Assembly (NCBI GenBank): GCA_900551325.1
Contig: URVM01000002.1
Coordinates: forward strand, 376,202 to 440,201
Direction of reading: 5' to 3'
Origin: an uncultured Eubacteriales bacterium
GTDB lineage: Bacteria > Bacillota > Clostridia > Lachnospirales > Cellulosilyticaceae
Length of the DNA: 64,000 nt
Below the pieces are notes generated by a model that was not told the origin of the DNA, made no database searches, and was given only the letters and a program-made list of their open reading frames with translations. Position 1 is the first letter of the stretch, and every line of letters starts with the position of its first letter. A program made the translations under genes and the position numbers. This document shows positions 17,184 to 25,932 of this stretch, piece by piece.

Positions 17184-17858
17184 CTATTGTACAGTAATGT
17201 TTCTTTTATCAAGTTCACTCTCAACATCTTCCCAACTTATACCTTCTTCTACCATAAGGACTGTTAAGTGATACATTAAATCTGCAACTTCTAAAACTAA
17301 TTCTTCAGGTTTTTTATCTTTGGCAGCCACAATAACTTCTGTAGCTTCTTCTCCTACTTTTTTAAGTATTTTATTGATACCCGCATCAAAAAGATAATTG
17401 GTATATGATCCTGCTTTTGGCTGTGTTTTACGTTCTAATATAGTATTATAAAGTCCACTTAACATATTTTGTTCTTTATCCCCTGCAAGCTTTAACTTGG
17501 GCAAAGTGTCTTTTTTAATATCCTCTTCATCCATTGTAGTAAAGAAACATGTAGCATACCCTGTATGGCAAGAAATACCACCTTCTTGTTCAATTTGAAT
17601 AAGCAGGGTATCTCCATCACAATCTATACTCATCCCTTTTAAATACTGAAAACACCCTGAGCTTTCCCCTTTTAACCAAAGCTTTTGACGTGAACGACTG
17701 TAATAATGTACTTTTCCTGTAGCTAAAGTTTTTTCTAAGGCTTCCTTATTCATATAGGCTAACATACGTACTTTCTTGGCATGGGCATCTTGAGCAATAA
17801 CAGGTATTAAACCTTTTTCATCAAATTTGACTAAATCTATAAATGCTTCTTGTTTCAT
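17184..17858 (-). CDS. hisI: Bifunctional phosphoribosyl-AMP cyclohydrolase / phosphoribosyl-ATP pyrophosphatase
   Basis: 224 residues joining two histidine steps. The HisI part (about 1-125) has SRSRQKLWLKGESSG, the zinc/magnesium DCDGDTLLIQ and CHTGYATCF. The HisE part (about 130-224) has the EEATEVIVAAK helix and ELVLEVADLMYHL. Steps 2 and 3 of histidine synthesis: removal of pyrophosphate from phosphoribosyl-ATP, then ring opening. Last gene of the his operon, 32 bp after hisF. Often named hisIE. Confidence 0.95.
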   Translation of the reverse strand: MKQEAFIDLVKFDEKGLIPVIAQDAHAKKVRMLAYMNKEALEKTLATGKVHYYSRSRQKLWLKGESSGCFQYLKGMSIDCDGDTLLIQIEQEGGISCHTGYATCFFTTMDEEDIKKDTLPKLKLAGDKEQNMLSGLYNTILERKTQPKAGSYTNYLFDAGINKILKKVGEEATEVIVAAKDKKPEELVLEVADLMYHLTVLMVEEGISWEDVESELDKRNITVQ

Positions 17859-17890
17859 ACTTCCTCCCCCTTCACTTAGGCTTATAAAAA

Positions 17891-18652
17891 TTAAAACCTT
17901 ATAGGTAAACCTTTTCCTTGTAAATAGTTTTTTAAATCCTTTATTTCTAATTCCTTAAAGTGAAATAACGAGGCAGCAAGGGCTGCATCTGCTTTCCCTT
18001 TTGTAAACGCCTCATAGAAATGTTCCTTACTGCCTGCACCACCAGAAGCAATAACAGGAATGCCTACACTTTCACTTATCAGACTTGTAAATTCTAAATC
18101 ATAGCCTGCCTTCGTCCCATCACAATCCATACTTGTTAGAAGAAGTTCCCCGCAACCGTAGTTTTCCATCCGCTTTGCCCACTCTATAGCATCTATACCT
18201 GTAGCTGTGCGTCCACCATGAGTATAGACTTCAAAACCTGAACCATCTTTTTTTCTTTTGCCATCTATAGCCACTACAATACACTGGCTTCCAAAGCGTT
18301 CTGTGGCTCTTCTAATAAAATCTGGCTCTTTAACGGCCCAAGAATTAATAGAGACCTTATCAGCTCCAGCATTAAGGAGATTACGAATATCTTCTAAGTC
18401 TCTAATGCCACCTCCTACTGTTAAAGGAATAAACACTTCACTTGCTGTCTTTTCTACTACGTCTAATATAATATTTCTATTATCCGAAGAAGCAGTAATA
18501 TCTAGAAATACAAGTTCATCTGCCCCTTCCCTACTGTAGGCCTTTGCAACTTGTACAGGGTCTCCTGCATCAATTAAGTTGACAAAGTTTACTCCTTTTA
18601 CTACTCTTCCATCCATCACATCAAGGCAAGGAATAATGCGCTTACTTAACAT
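17891..18652 (-). CDS. hisF: Imidazole glycerol phosphate synthase cyclase subunit HisF
   Basis: 253 residues, a TIM barrel with both half-barrel phosphate sites: IIPCLDVMDGRVVKGVNF, LTVGGGIR, VVAIDGK and VIASGGAGS. The catalytic Asp residues are in CLDV and TSMDCDGT. With HisH it makes imidazole glycerol phosphate and AICAR. Starts inside the end of hisA (11-bp overlap) with AAAGGAGGGG upstream. Confidence 0.96.
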   Translation of the reverse strand: MLSKRIIPCLDVMDGRVVKGVNFVNLIDAGDPVQVAKAYSREGADELVFLDITASSDNRNIILDVVEKTASEVFIPLTVGGGIRDLEDIRNLLNAGADKVSINSWAVKEPDFIRRATERFGSQCIVVAIDGKRKKDGSGFEVYTHGGRTATGIDAIEWAKRMENYGCGELLLTSMDCDGTKAGYDLEFTSLISESVGIPVIASGGAGSKEHFYEAFTKGKADAALAASLFHFKELEIKDLKNYLQGKGLPIRF

Positions 18653-19394
18653 ATGTATCCCCTCCTTTAATATGACCTATTTCAAAGCGCTTCACTGCTT
18701 CTTCAAGCTTAATAGCACCTACATACAAGGCTTTACCTATAATAGCTCCTTCTACACCAACAGCTTCTACAGCACTTAAATCTTCTAATTTAGCAATACC
18801 CCCTGATGCAATAATCTTCATATCTGTAGCCTCTACTAAAGCTTTTGTTTCTTCCACATTAGGGCCTTCCATCATACCGTCTTTTGCTATATCTGTATAA
18901 ATAATAGTTGTCACACCTAATTCCTTTAATTCCATACAAAAATCTATGGCACTTAAAGTGGTTATCTCTAGCCAGCCCTCTATAGCTACTTGCCCACCTT
19001 TTGCATCTACACCAACTACAATCCGCTGGCTTCCAAAACGGTTTATGGCTTCTTTTACTAAGTCTTTATTTTTAACCGCTGCACTTCCTAAAATAACCCG
19101 GCTTACACCTAAGTTTAATTTTTCTTCTATTTGCTCTAAGGTGCGAATCCCACCACCTAGCTGAATTGGAATATTTACAGCCTCTACAATACTTTTTATA
19201 GCGGCTTCATTGATACTTCGCCCTTCTTTAGCACCGTCTAAATCTACTAGATGTAAGTAAGTTCCACCTTCCCCTTCCCATCTATAAGCTATCTGTGCTG
19301 GCTCTTCACTAAATACAGTGACTGCATCATAATCTCCTTGCACAAGCCTTACACATTTCCCATCTTTTAAATCAATTGCTGGATATAACTGCAT
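18642..19394 (-). CDS. hisA: ProFAR isomerase HisA
   Basis: About 250 residues from the ATG at 19394, supported by AGGGGGGAT five bases upstream; an earlier in-frame start at 19418 would overlap hisH. TIM barrel with LYPAIDLKDGKCVRLVQG, IQLGGGIRT, VVGVDAK, TDIAKDGMMEGPN and IIASGGI. Isomerises the ring-opened phosphoribosyl intermediate to its ketose form. It lies 10 bp after hisH and overlaps hisF. Confidence 0.96.
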   Translation of the reverse strand: MQLYPAIDLKDGKCVRLVQGDYDAVTVFSEEPAQIAYRWEGEGGTYLHLVDLDGAKEGRSINEAAIKSIVEAVNIPIQLGGGIRTLEQIEEKLNLGVSRVILGSAAVKNKDLVKEAINRFGSQRIVVGVDAKGGQVAIEGWLEITTLSAIDFCMELKELGVTTIIYTDIAKDGMMEGPNVEETKALVEATDMKIIASGGIAKLEDLSAVEAVGVEGAIIGKALYVGAIKLEEAVKRFEIGHIKGGDTYVK

Positions 19395-19404
19395 TGTATC
19401 CCCC

Positions 19405-20001
19405 CTATAAACTTGCAAAATTCTTTAACATTTTTAAACCTACTTCACCACTTTTTTCTGGGTGAAACTGTAATCCATAAATATTATCTTTTTGTACACC
19501 AATGCCAATTTTCTTTCCATAAGTTGTATAGGCACTAATAATCTTTTCTGGTCCTTCCATATGATAGGAATGTACAAAATAAGCATAAGCCCTATTATCA
19601 ATACCTTCAAAAATAGGTGCTTCCTTTACAATCTCTAATCTATTCCATCCCATATGAGGCACTTTAAAAGGTACATCTAGTTTAATGATTTCCCCTGGTA
19701 AAAGTCCTAGACCTTCATACCTACCATTTTCATAGCTGGTTTCAAAAAGTAGCTGCATCCCTAAGCAAATACCTAATAAAGGCTTACCACTTGCTGCACT
19801 TTCTTCAATCACTTCTTTAAGACCTGTTCTATGAAGGGTAGCAATAGCTTCTTTAAAAGCACCCACTCCTGGTAAAATCACTTGATCACATGCTTTAATC
19901 ACTTCAATTTCACTAGTAATAACTGCTTCTACACCAATACTTACTAACGCCTTATAAACATTTTTCAAGTTCCCCATACCATAGTCAATAATAGCAATCA
20001 T
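19405..20001 (-). CDS. hisH: Imidazole glycerol phosphate synthase glutaminase subunit HisH
   Basis: 198 residues, class I glutamine amidotransferase. Catalytic Cys in LLGICLGMQLLFE, oxyanion strand VILPGVGAF, and His/Glu in GLQFHPEKSG. It supplies ammonia to HisF. One base separates it from hisB. Confidence 0.96.
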   Translation of the reverse strand: MIAIIDYGMGNLKNVYKALVSIGVEAVITSEIEVIKACDQVILPGVGAFKEAIATLHRTGLKEVIEESAASGKPLLGICLGMQLLFETSYENGRYEGLGLLPGEIIKLDVPFKVPHMGWNRLEIVKEAPIFEGIDNRAYAYFVHSYHMEGPEKIISAYTTYGKKIGIGVQKDNIYGLQFHPEKSGEVGLKMLKNFASL

Positions 20002-20002
20002 C

Positions 20003-20623
20003 CTACACCTCCAGCATACCTTTTGTAGATGGTATCCCCTTCATACGTAGATTGTAGCTCACCGCTTGGCATAAAGCCTTTGCAAAAGCTTTACACATCC
20101 CCTCTATGATGTGGTGATCATTTTTCCCTTTTAAAACTTGTATATGAAGATTCATACCACTATTTACAGCTACTGCTCTAAAAAATTCTTCCACCATCTG
20201 TGTGTCAAAATCTCCTACCTTTTCACTTTTAAAAGGTGTATCTATATCTAAAAAAGCACGTCCTGATAAGTCTAGAGCACATAATATAAGTGCCTCATCC
20301 ATAGGTACCACCCTATCACCATAACGTTCTATCCCTACTTTATCCCCTAAAGCCATACGTATTGCTTGCCCAAGTACAATCCCTACATCTTCTACTGTAT
20401 GATGACAATCAATGTATAAGTCCCCTGTAGCTCTTATTTCTAGATCCATTAGGCCATGCTTTCCTATATGGGTAAGCATATGATCAAAAAAGCCTATACC
20501 TGTTTGAATATCTACCTTGCCTTCTCCATCTAAGTTAAGTCTGATGGTCACATTTGTTTCAGCTGTCTTTCTTTCTATATAACTTACTCTTTGGTTTGTC
20601 TTATCTTTATTAAGCTCTACCAC
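20003..20623 (-). CDS. hisB: Imidazoleglycerol-phosphate dehydratase HisB
   Basis: 206 residues, the monofunctional bacterial form without a phosphatase domain. Metal-binding motifs FFDHMLTHIGKHG, DCHHTVEDVG and NDHHIIEGMCKA with EEFFRA. It dehydrates imidazole glycerol phosphate. It starts with GTG, nine bases after GGGGAGG, 1 bp past the hisC stop. The histidinol-phosphate phosphatase must be encoded elsewhere. Confidence 0.95.
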   Translation of the reverse strand: MVELNKDKTNQRVSYIERKTAETNVTIRLNLDGEGKVDIQTGIGFFDHMLTHIGKHGLMDLEIRATGDLYIDCHHTVEDVGIVLGQAIRMALGDKVGIERYGDRVVPMDEALILCALDLSGRAFLDIDTPFKSEKVGDFDTQMVEEFFRAVAVNSGMNLHIQVLKGKNDHHIIEGMCKAFAKALCQAVSYNLRMKGIPSTKGMLEV

Positions 20624-20624
20624 C

Positions 20625-21677
20625 TTAGTCCACCTCCCCTTCTAACTTTGCCTTAAGAGTAGCCTTTACTTGCCTCATCTCTTCTTTTGTACCTATAGAA
20701 AGGCGATAATATATTTTCCCTTTATAGGTAAAGGATTTTAGATAAATACTTTCTTCCTTTAATAGTTCATCTAGTGGCCACTTACACCAAATCCACAAAA
20801 AATTGGCGGCTGAGGGATAAACTTTACAGCCTAGCTCTACTAAATAATCTTTAAAGTCTTCACGACTTTCTAAAATTTCTTGTATGATAGGTGAAAATTT
20901 ATAATAATTTTTCGCTACCCAAGTCCCTATTTCTTCTGAAAAACAATTTAAGTTATAAGGTGGTTTAACCTTTTCTACCATCTCTATTACTTCTTTATGG
21001 GCTACCATATAACCTACACGACTTCCTGCAAGACCGTATGCCTTAGAGAAGGTACGGAGTATAACAAGGTTTTTGCATATCTTTAAAAGCTCTATTGCAC
21101 TCGTTCCACCAAATTCTATATAAGCTTCGTCTACTACAAGCAAACCTACTTTATGTTCTACTAGTCGCCTAATCTCTTCAATTTTTACATTAGTGCCTGT
21201 TGGGTTATTGGGATTGCAAATAAAGGTTAACTTAGGTCTCTCTCTTAAAATAGCCTCCTCTAAAGCCTCTACATTATAAGCAAAATCCTGTGTAAGAGGT
21301 ACTTCTACAACACACCCATGATTAAACTGCGCTGTAAGCTTATACATACTAAAAGAAGGTGTAGGCACTAACACTTTATCCCCTACTTCTAAAGTACTTT
21401 TCATAAGGCAATCAATCATTTGATCAGAACCTACACCACATAAAATATTTTCTGCTTCTATATGATGAAGAGCTCCTATAGCTTCTCTTAGCTTCCTACT
21501 ATTTGTATCAGGATAATAGTTAATAGGCATAGACTTTGCCCAGTTACTCATATGTTCCTTCATTTCCTCTAAAAGAGGATATGTATTTTCATTAGCATCT
21601 AATTTAATTCCCTTCCTTATATAAGGTGCATGGTAGGGCTTCATCTTCCTGACACTTTCTCTAAATAAACTTTCCAC
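20625..21677 (-). CDS. hisC: Histidinol-phosphate aminotransferase
   Basis: 350 residues, PLP fold-type I. LDANENTYPL at the N-terminus, FICNPNNPTGT, LVVDEAYIEF, and the PLP lysine in RTFSKAYGLAGSRVGY. GTG start with GGGGAGG upstream. The 101-bp gap to hisD is the largest in the operon and shows no hairpin or promoter I can support. Operon position excludes the similar cobD reaction. Confidence 0.95.
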   Translation of the reverse strand: MESLFRESVRKMKPYHAPYIRKGIKLDANENTYPLLEEMKEHMSNWAKSMPINYYPDTNSRKLREAIGALHHIEAENILCGVGSDQMIDCLMKSTLEVGDKVLVPTPSFSMYKLTAQFNHGCVVEVPLTQDFAYNVEALEEAILRERPKLTFICNPNNPTGTNVKIEEIRRLVEHKVGLLVVDEAYIEFGGTSAIELLKICKNLVILRTFSKAYGLAGSRVGYMVAHKEVIEMVEKVKPPYNLNCFSEEIGTWVAKNYYKFSPIIQEILESREDFKDYLVELGCKVYPSAANFLWIWCKWPLDELLKEESIYLKSFTYKGKIYYRLSIGTKEEMRQVKATLKAKLEGEVD

Positions 21678-21778
21678 TTCTTCCTCCCCTTTCTATCCCA
21701 GTCTTTCAGTAATTGTCCTCTATTTCTTACACGTCATTTAATATACCTACTGTTATCTTCTTTAAACTTTTATTTTCT

Positions 21779-23086
21779 TTAAAGAGTAGACTTTCTTACC
21801 TTTACAGCTAAAGCATGTGCATAAAGGCTTTCACTTTCTGCAAAGCCTATCACTGCATCAGCTAGTGGGATAAAGGACTCCTTGGTAAAAGATAGTACAC
21901 TAGTTTTTTTCACATAATCATCTACACTAAGTGGTGAGAAAAACCTTGCTGTTCCATTTGTAGGTAATACATGATTAGGTCCAGCTAAATAGTCTCCCAT
22001 AGGTTCTGGTGTGTAATGACCTAAAAAAACAGCACCAGCATTTTTGATTTTCCCCAACCATTCAAAAGGTGCTTCAACTGCCAGTTCCAAATGTTCTGGT
22101 GCAATAGCATTGGCTGTTCTACAAGCTTCTTCTAAATTTTCTTCTATTATAATGGCACTATAATCTTTAAGTGATTTCTTAAGGATATCTTGACGAGGTA
22201 GTAAGTTATAAAGCCTTGTCACTTCTTCTTGCACCTCACGGGCTAATTTTCTAGAAGGTGTTAATAAAACACTTGAAGCCAGTTCATCATGCTCTGCTTG
22301 TGATAAAAGGTCTGCTGCTACATAGGTTGGACTGGCACTTTCATCTGCTATAATTAAAATTTCGCTTGGACCAGCTATAGAATCTATACTTACATACCCA
22401 TATACTTCACGCTTGGCAAGGGCTACGTAAATATTGCCTGGCCCTACAATCTTATCCACTTTAGGAATAGTCGTTGTTCCAAAGGCAAGGGCTGCTACAG
22501 CTTGTGCACCGCCTATAGTATAAAGTTCATCTACGCCTGCAAGGTAAGCTGCTGCTAAAACATTTTGTGGTACTTTCCCATCTTTACTTACTGCCATGGA
22601 AATAGGTGTAACCATAACAATCTTTTCTACTCCTGCTACTTTGGCTGGTATAATATTCATAAGTACAGAAGAAGGATAAGCTGCTTTTCCACCTGGTACA
22701 TAAACACCTACACACTCAAGTGGTATAACCCGCTGACCTAATATCTCCCCATTAGTCTTTATATCCATCCAACTGTTTTGTTTTTGTTTCTGGTGAAAGT
22801 CTTTAATACGATTATAAGAAAGGGTCATGGCTTCTTTTAATTTTGTAGGCAAATTATTATAGGCTTTTTCCATCTCCTCCTTTGAAATTTGTACATTTTC
22901 TGGTGTAATATTGGGATTATCCCATTGATGGGTATAGTTAAAAAGTGCCTCATCTCCTAACTCCCTGACATTTTTAACAATTTCTTTTACACCTTGCGCA
23001 ATATTACTTGTATCTAAATTCCCTCGTTCTTCAAGGATCTGAAAGAACAATTGTTTCTTAGCTAGTTGATCAATAATTTGAATCAT
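21779..23086 (-). CDS. hisD: Histidinol dehydrogenase
   Basis: 435 residues, family length. PGGKAAYPSSVLMN, VDKIVGPGNIYVALAKR, the SIAGPSEILIIAD loop, zinc ligands in LLSQAEHDE and the C-terminal AGPNHVLPT with SVDDYVK. Two NAD-dependent oxidations give histidine. Follows hisG by 40 bp. Confidence 0.96.
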   Translation of the reverse strand: MIQIIDQLAKKQLFFQILEERGNLDTSNIAQGVKEIVKNVRELGDEALFNYTHQWDNPNITPENVQISKEEMEKAYNNLPTKLKEAMTLSYNRIKDFHQKQKQNSWMDIKTNGEILGQRVIPLECVGVYVPGGKAAYPSSVLMNIIPAKVAGVEKIVMVTPISMAVSKDGKVPQNVLAAAYLAGVDELYTIGGAQAVAALAFGTTTIPKVDKIVGPGNIYVALAKREVYGYVSIDSIAGPSEILIIADESASPTYVAADLLSQAEHDELASSVLLTPSRKLAREVQEEVTRLYNLLPRQDILKKSLKDYSAIIIEENLEEACRTANAIAPEHLELAVEAPFEWLGKIKNAGAVFLGHYTPEPMGDYLAGPNHVLPTNGTARFFSPLSVDDYVKKTSVLSFTKESFIPLADAVIGFAESESLYAHALAVKVRKSTL

Positions 23087-23126
23087 CCTGCTCCCCCTCT
23101 ATTGAAATATTTAATTTATCCTTACC

Positions 23127-23771
23127 TTATTTACAATTCACCTGTAAAGCTTTCTTTAACTTTTCAAGTAGCTTATACACCTCTTCATGTTTCACTTTCA
23201 TGCTGGCTGTATTTACAATGACACGAGCAGAAAGGGGCATAATTTCTTCTAGTACCATAAGTCCGTTTTCCCTTAAAGTAGCACCACTTTCTACAATGTC
23301 TACAATTACATCTGATAAACCAACAATAGGCCCAAGTTCCACTGAACCATTTAATTTAATAATTTCTACACTTCTGTTTTGTCCTTCAAAATACTCCTTT
23401 GCAATACGTGGGTATTTAGTTGCTACTCTTACAGTTTTTCCTGATTCTAAAAGTTCCTTCTTATGTGGTTCCCCTGCTACTACCATATGGCAATGTCCAA
23501 AGTTTAAATCCATTACCTCATAGACATTACGGTTCTCTTCTACAATGGTATCTTTTCCTACAATACCAATGTCTGCTGTTCCATAATCCACATAAGTAGG
23601 TACATCTTGTGCCTTAGATAAGAAAAATTTATAATCCTTATCCTCACTTTCAAACAATAGCTTACGGCTTTTAGCCTCCATCTCCTTACATGTAATACCT
23701 ACTTCTTCTAAAAGAACCATAGCCTTTTTAGCTAGACGCCCTTTTGCAAGTGCAAAGGTTATTGTATGCAT
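23127..23771 (-). CDS. hisG: ATP phosphoribosyltransferase catalytic subunit, short form
   Basis: 214 residues. The short form lacks the C-terminal regulatory domain of long HisG and needs HisZ, which is the gene directly upstream. Motifs: ITFALAKGRLAKKAM, DYGTADIGIVGKDTI and the phosphoribosyl loop DVIVDIVESGATLREN. First committed step of histidine synthesis and the feedback-regulated point. Confidence 0.96.
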   Translation of the reverse strand: MHTITFALAKGRLAKKAMVLLEEVGITCKEMEAKSRKLLFESEDKDYKFFLSKAQDVPTYVDYGTADIGIVGKDTIVEENRNVYEVMDLNFGHCHMVVAGEPHKKELLESGKTVRVATKYPRIAKEYFEGQNRSVEIIKLNGSVELGPIVGLSDVIVDIVESGATLRENGLMVLEEIMPLSARVIVNTASMKVKHEEVYKLLEKLKKALQVNCK

Positions 23772-23781
23772 ACTACTCCCC

Positions 23782-25026
23782 CTATTCTAAAAGTGATGTA
23801 AGTAAGACTGTCTGGATTGTGTCTCTTCCCACATCATAAATATCTACTTCTACCTCATCTTTAAAATACAAAATACCCCCTATATAATTTGCATGGGCAT
23901 AGGTTATAGCCTCTTCTAATGAGTTCATCATATTTTGTTCTACAACTAAACCTTCCTTTCTAAACTGACAAGCTATTTGTCTTCCTATCTTCCTTGTATG
24001 TGGTTCGCATAGTATCAAAGTTTTAGATGGTAAAGTTGGTGTCTTCTTACTATTTAGCTTATGTAATAAATGTTGTATATGAATAGCTACCCCTACAGCA
24101 GGTATATCTAAACCAAAATTCGATAGAAGCTTATCATAACGCCCACCTTCTATAACTGCTTCTCCTATCCCTTGGGTATAACCTTGAAACATAATCCCTG
24201 TATAGTAACTGGCATAAGATAAAATACTAAAATCAAAAAGAATATACTTCTCCATACCGTATTCTACTAACACATTATAAATACTCTCTAATTCTTCTAG
24301 TGCTTCTAATGCAGCTGGTGAAAGTGCTTTTTGTTTTACCTCTTCTAAAAGCTTTATACCACCTACACTTTGAATAAGGCTTTCTATTACCCTAGTTAAT
24401 TCTACAGTAGCCTGGGTAGCTTTAAGTATGGTTTGAATTTTAACCCCGTCCTTTTTACTAATTGCTTCATAGATATTGTCTTGTTGAAACTTTGTAGCCC
24501 CAATATCTTGTAATAAACAATTTAAAAATTTAGCACTTCCTAAATGAATAGTAAAATCTCTTATGCCTACTGCTTCAAGTGCTTCTATAGCTACACAAAT
24601 TACCTCTGCATCAGCCTCTACATAAGAAGCTCCAATAAGTTCAATACCAGCCTGAGTAAACTCATGTAATTTACCTTGATAACGATCTGGATAGCGGAAG
24701 CTATTACTTATATATTGATACCTTTGTGGTAGAGGTGCCTTACTATTTTGTGTAGCAATAACCCTTGCAATAGAAGGTGTCATATCACTTCTAAGAGCTA
24801 CTAACTCCCCTTGTCTATTCATCCATTTATAGAGTTTTGGGTCTTGATAAGATTCTTTTCCTAGTGTGAATACATCCACATATTCAAAGGTTGGTGTCTC
24901 AATGAAGTTATAACTATAACTTGTAAATATGTTTTTGATTTTTTCTTCTATTTCTTGTTTTATACAGGCTTCTTCCCATAGATAATCTTTAACGCCTTCT
25001 GGTATATGTAAAAGATAATTTTTCAT
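23782..25026 (-). CDS. hisZ: ATP phosphoribosyltransferase regulatory subunit HisZ
   Basis: About 414 residues from the ATG at 25026 (CGAGGTAG upstream). The frame stays open for 45 more codons upstream, but that stretch includes the promoter and is not coding. Histidyl-tRNA synthetase-like fold: TPTFEYVDVF, LRSDMTPSIARV, RYQGKLHEFTQAGIELIG, ILFDFSILSYASYYTGIMF and GGRYDKLLSNFG. As usual for HisZ, it joins hisG rather than acting in translation. First gene of the his operon, 10 bp before hisG. Confidence 0.94.
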   Translation of the reverse strand: MKNYLLHIPEGVKDYLWEEACIKQEIEEKIKNIFTSYSYNFIETPTFEYVDVFTLGKESYQDPKLYKWMNRQGELVALRSDMTPSIARVIATQNSKAPLPQRYQYISNSFRYPDRYQGKLHEFTQAGIELIGASYVEADAEVICVAIEALEAVGIRDFTIHLGSAKFLNCLLQDIGATKFQQDNIYEAISKKDGVKIQTILKATQATVELTRVIESLIQSVGGIKLLEEVKQKALSPAALEALEELESIYNVLVEYGMEKYILFDFSILSYASYYTGIMFQGYTQGIGEAVIEGGRYDKLLSNFGLDIPAVGVAIHIQHLLHKLNSKKTPTLPSKTLILCEPHTRKIGRQIACQFRKEGLVVEQNMMNSLEEAITYAHANYIGGILYFKDEVEVDIYDVGRDTIQTVLLTSLLE

Positions 25027-25072
25027 TTTTCTACCTCGCTTTACTATAATAAAGTGATAATGTAATAAACAA

Positions 25073-25101
25073 ATTATAACTAACTGCAACCACAAAATCA
25101 A
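25073..25101 (-). promoter_or_regulatory. Promoter of the his operon
   Basis: TTGATT (-35, 25101-25096), a 17-base spacer and TATAAT (-10, 25078-25073). Transcription would start near 25066, giving a leader of about 40 bases. That is too short for a T-box riboswitch or attenuator. Confidence 0.72.
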
Positions 25102-25248
25102 GATTATTTCATAATTTTCTAAATTATAATGATTGTAACTTATATTTTTTAGTTGACACAATAGAGTTAAATCTACTTTCTAGGCATATCCTATAGCTTA
25201 TGTACATATTATTTGATAAAATAAGTGTATCTAGAAGGAGGGACTTAC

Positions 25249-25773
25249 ATGACGATTATTAGACCTGAAACGAAAGCTGATTATGAAGCAATCTATACTG
25301 TTCATCAATCCGCTTTTCAAAGAGATATTGAAGCACAGCTTGTAGAAAGACTTCGCAAAACAAATTACTACCACCAAGAGCTTTCATTAGTAGCAGTAGA
25401 AGATGAAGAGATTGTAGGCCACCTATTATTTACGCGAGTTGTGATTAAAGATGGCACTAAAACTTATCCTGCCTTGGCGCTCGCACCAGTGGGCATTAAA
25501 TCAGATTACCAAAGAAAAAAAATAGGTACTCTATTAGTGGAAGAAAGCCTAAAAAAAGCAAAATATTTAGGACATAAACTTATCATCGTATTAGGTGATC
25601 CTAAATTCTACTCTCGCTTTGGATTTGAGAGGGCTTCAAAATTTGACATTACACCACCAATAGGATTCCCTGAAGAAGCTTTCCTTGTGGCAAAATTATG
25701 TCCTGAAGACATAGATATTAAAGGACAAGTAATGTATCCTATTCAATTTAATATGACTATACCAAAGAAATAA
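25249..25773 (+). CDS. GNAT family N-acetyltransferase
   Basis: 174 residues from the ATG at 25249, preceded by AGAAGGAGGG; an in-frame start 24 bases earlier overlaps that site. GNAT fold with LALAPVGIKSDYQRKKIGTLLVEESL as acetyl-CoA loop (Q/R-x-x-G/K-x-G/A pattern) and FYSRFGFERASKF near the end, similar to YhbS-type acetyltransferases. Substrate unknown. Divergent from the his operon. Confidence 0.88.
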   Translation: MTIIRPETKADYEAIYTVHQSAFQRDIEAQLVERLRKTNYYHQELSLVAVEDEEIVGHLLFTRVVIKDGTKTYPALALAPVGIKSDYQRKKIGTLLVEESLKKAKYLGHKLIIVLGDPKFYSRFGFERASKFDITPPIGFPEEAFLVAKLCPEDIDIKGQVMYPIQFNMTIPKK

Positions 25774-25795
25774 ATGTATGCCCTATGGCATACAT
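25774..25795 (+). terminator. Small hairpin after the GNAT gene
   Basis: ATGTATGCC - CTAT - GGCATACAT, 9-bp perfect stem directly after the stop codon. No T-run follows, so it probably acts with the larger hairpin downstream. Confidence 0.4.
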
Positions 25796-25809
25796 TATCA
25801 ATACTTATA

Positions 25810-25852
25810 AATAAGTGGTACAAGGAAAATATATAACCTTGTACCACTTATT
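25810..25852. terminator. Bidirectional terminator between the GNAT and lipoprotein genes
   Basis: AATAAGTGGTACAAGG at 25810-25825 pairs perfectly over 16 bp with 25837-25852; the loop is 11 bases. On the plus strand the 3' side reads into TTATTTTATATG; on the minus strand TTATTTATAAG follows. It serves two convergent genes. Confidence 0.75.
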
Positions 25853-25932
25853 TTATATGATCTTATATCATTTTATAAGATTGTATATAATCTTATATCA
25901 CCTTATACAACCTTATATGTTCTTGTATAATC
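25851..25932. repeat. Degenerate 10-bp tandem repeat, about eight copies
   Basis: From 25851 the plus strand can be read as successive decamers close to TCTTATATAA: ttttatatga, tcttatatca, ttttataaga, ttgtatataa, tcttatatca, ccttatacaa, ccttatatgt, tcttgtataa. TCTTATATCA recurs exactly at 25861 and 25891. The array ends at the stop codon of the lipoprotein gene. Confidence 0.7.

Noticed and set aside
23200..23523. Plus-strand 107-residue open frame
   Set aside because: Shadow on the strand opposite hisG.
23782..25161. Longer hisZ start at 25161
   Set aside because: The extra 45 codons cover the -10 and -35 boxes and encode a hydrophobic stretch absent from HisZ; AT-rich shadow of the promoter.
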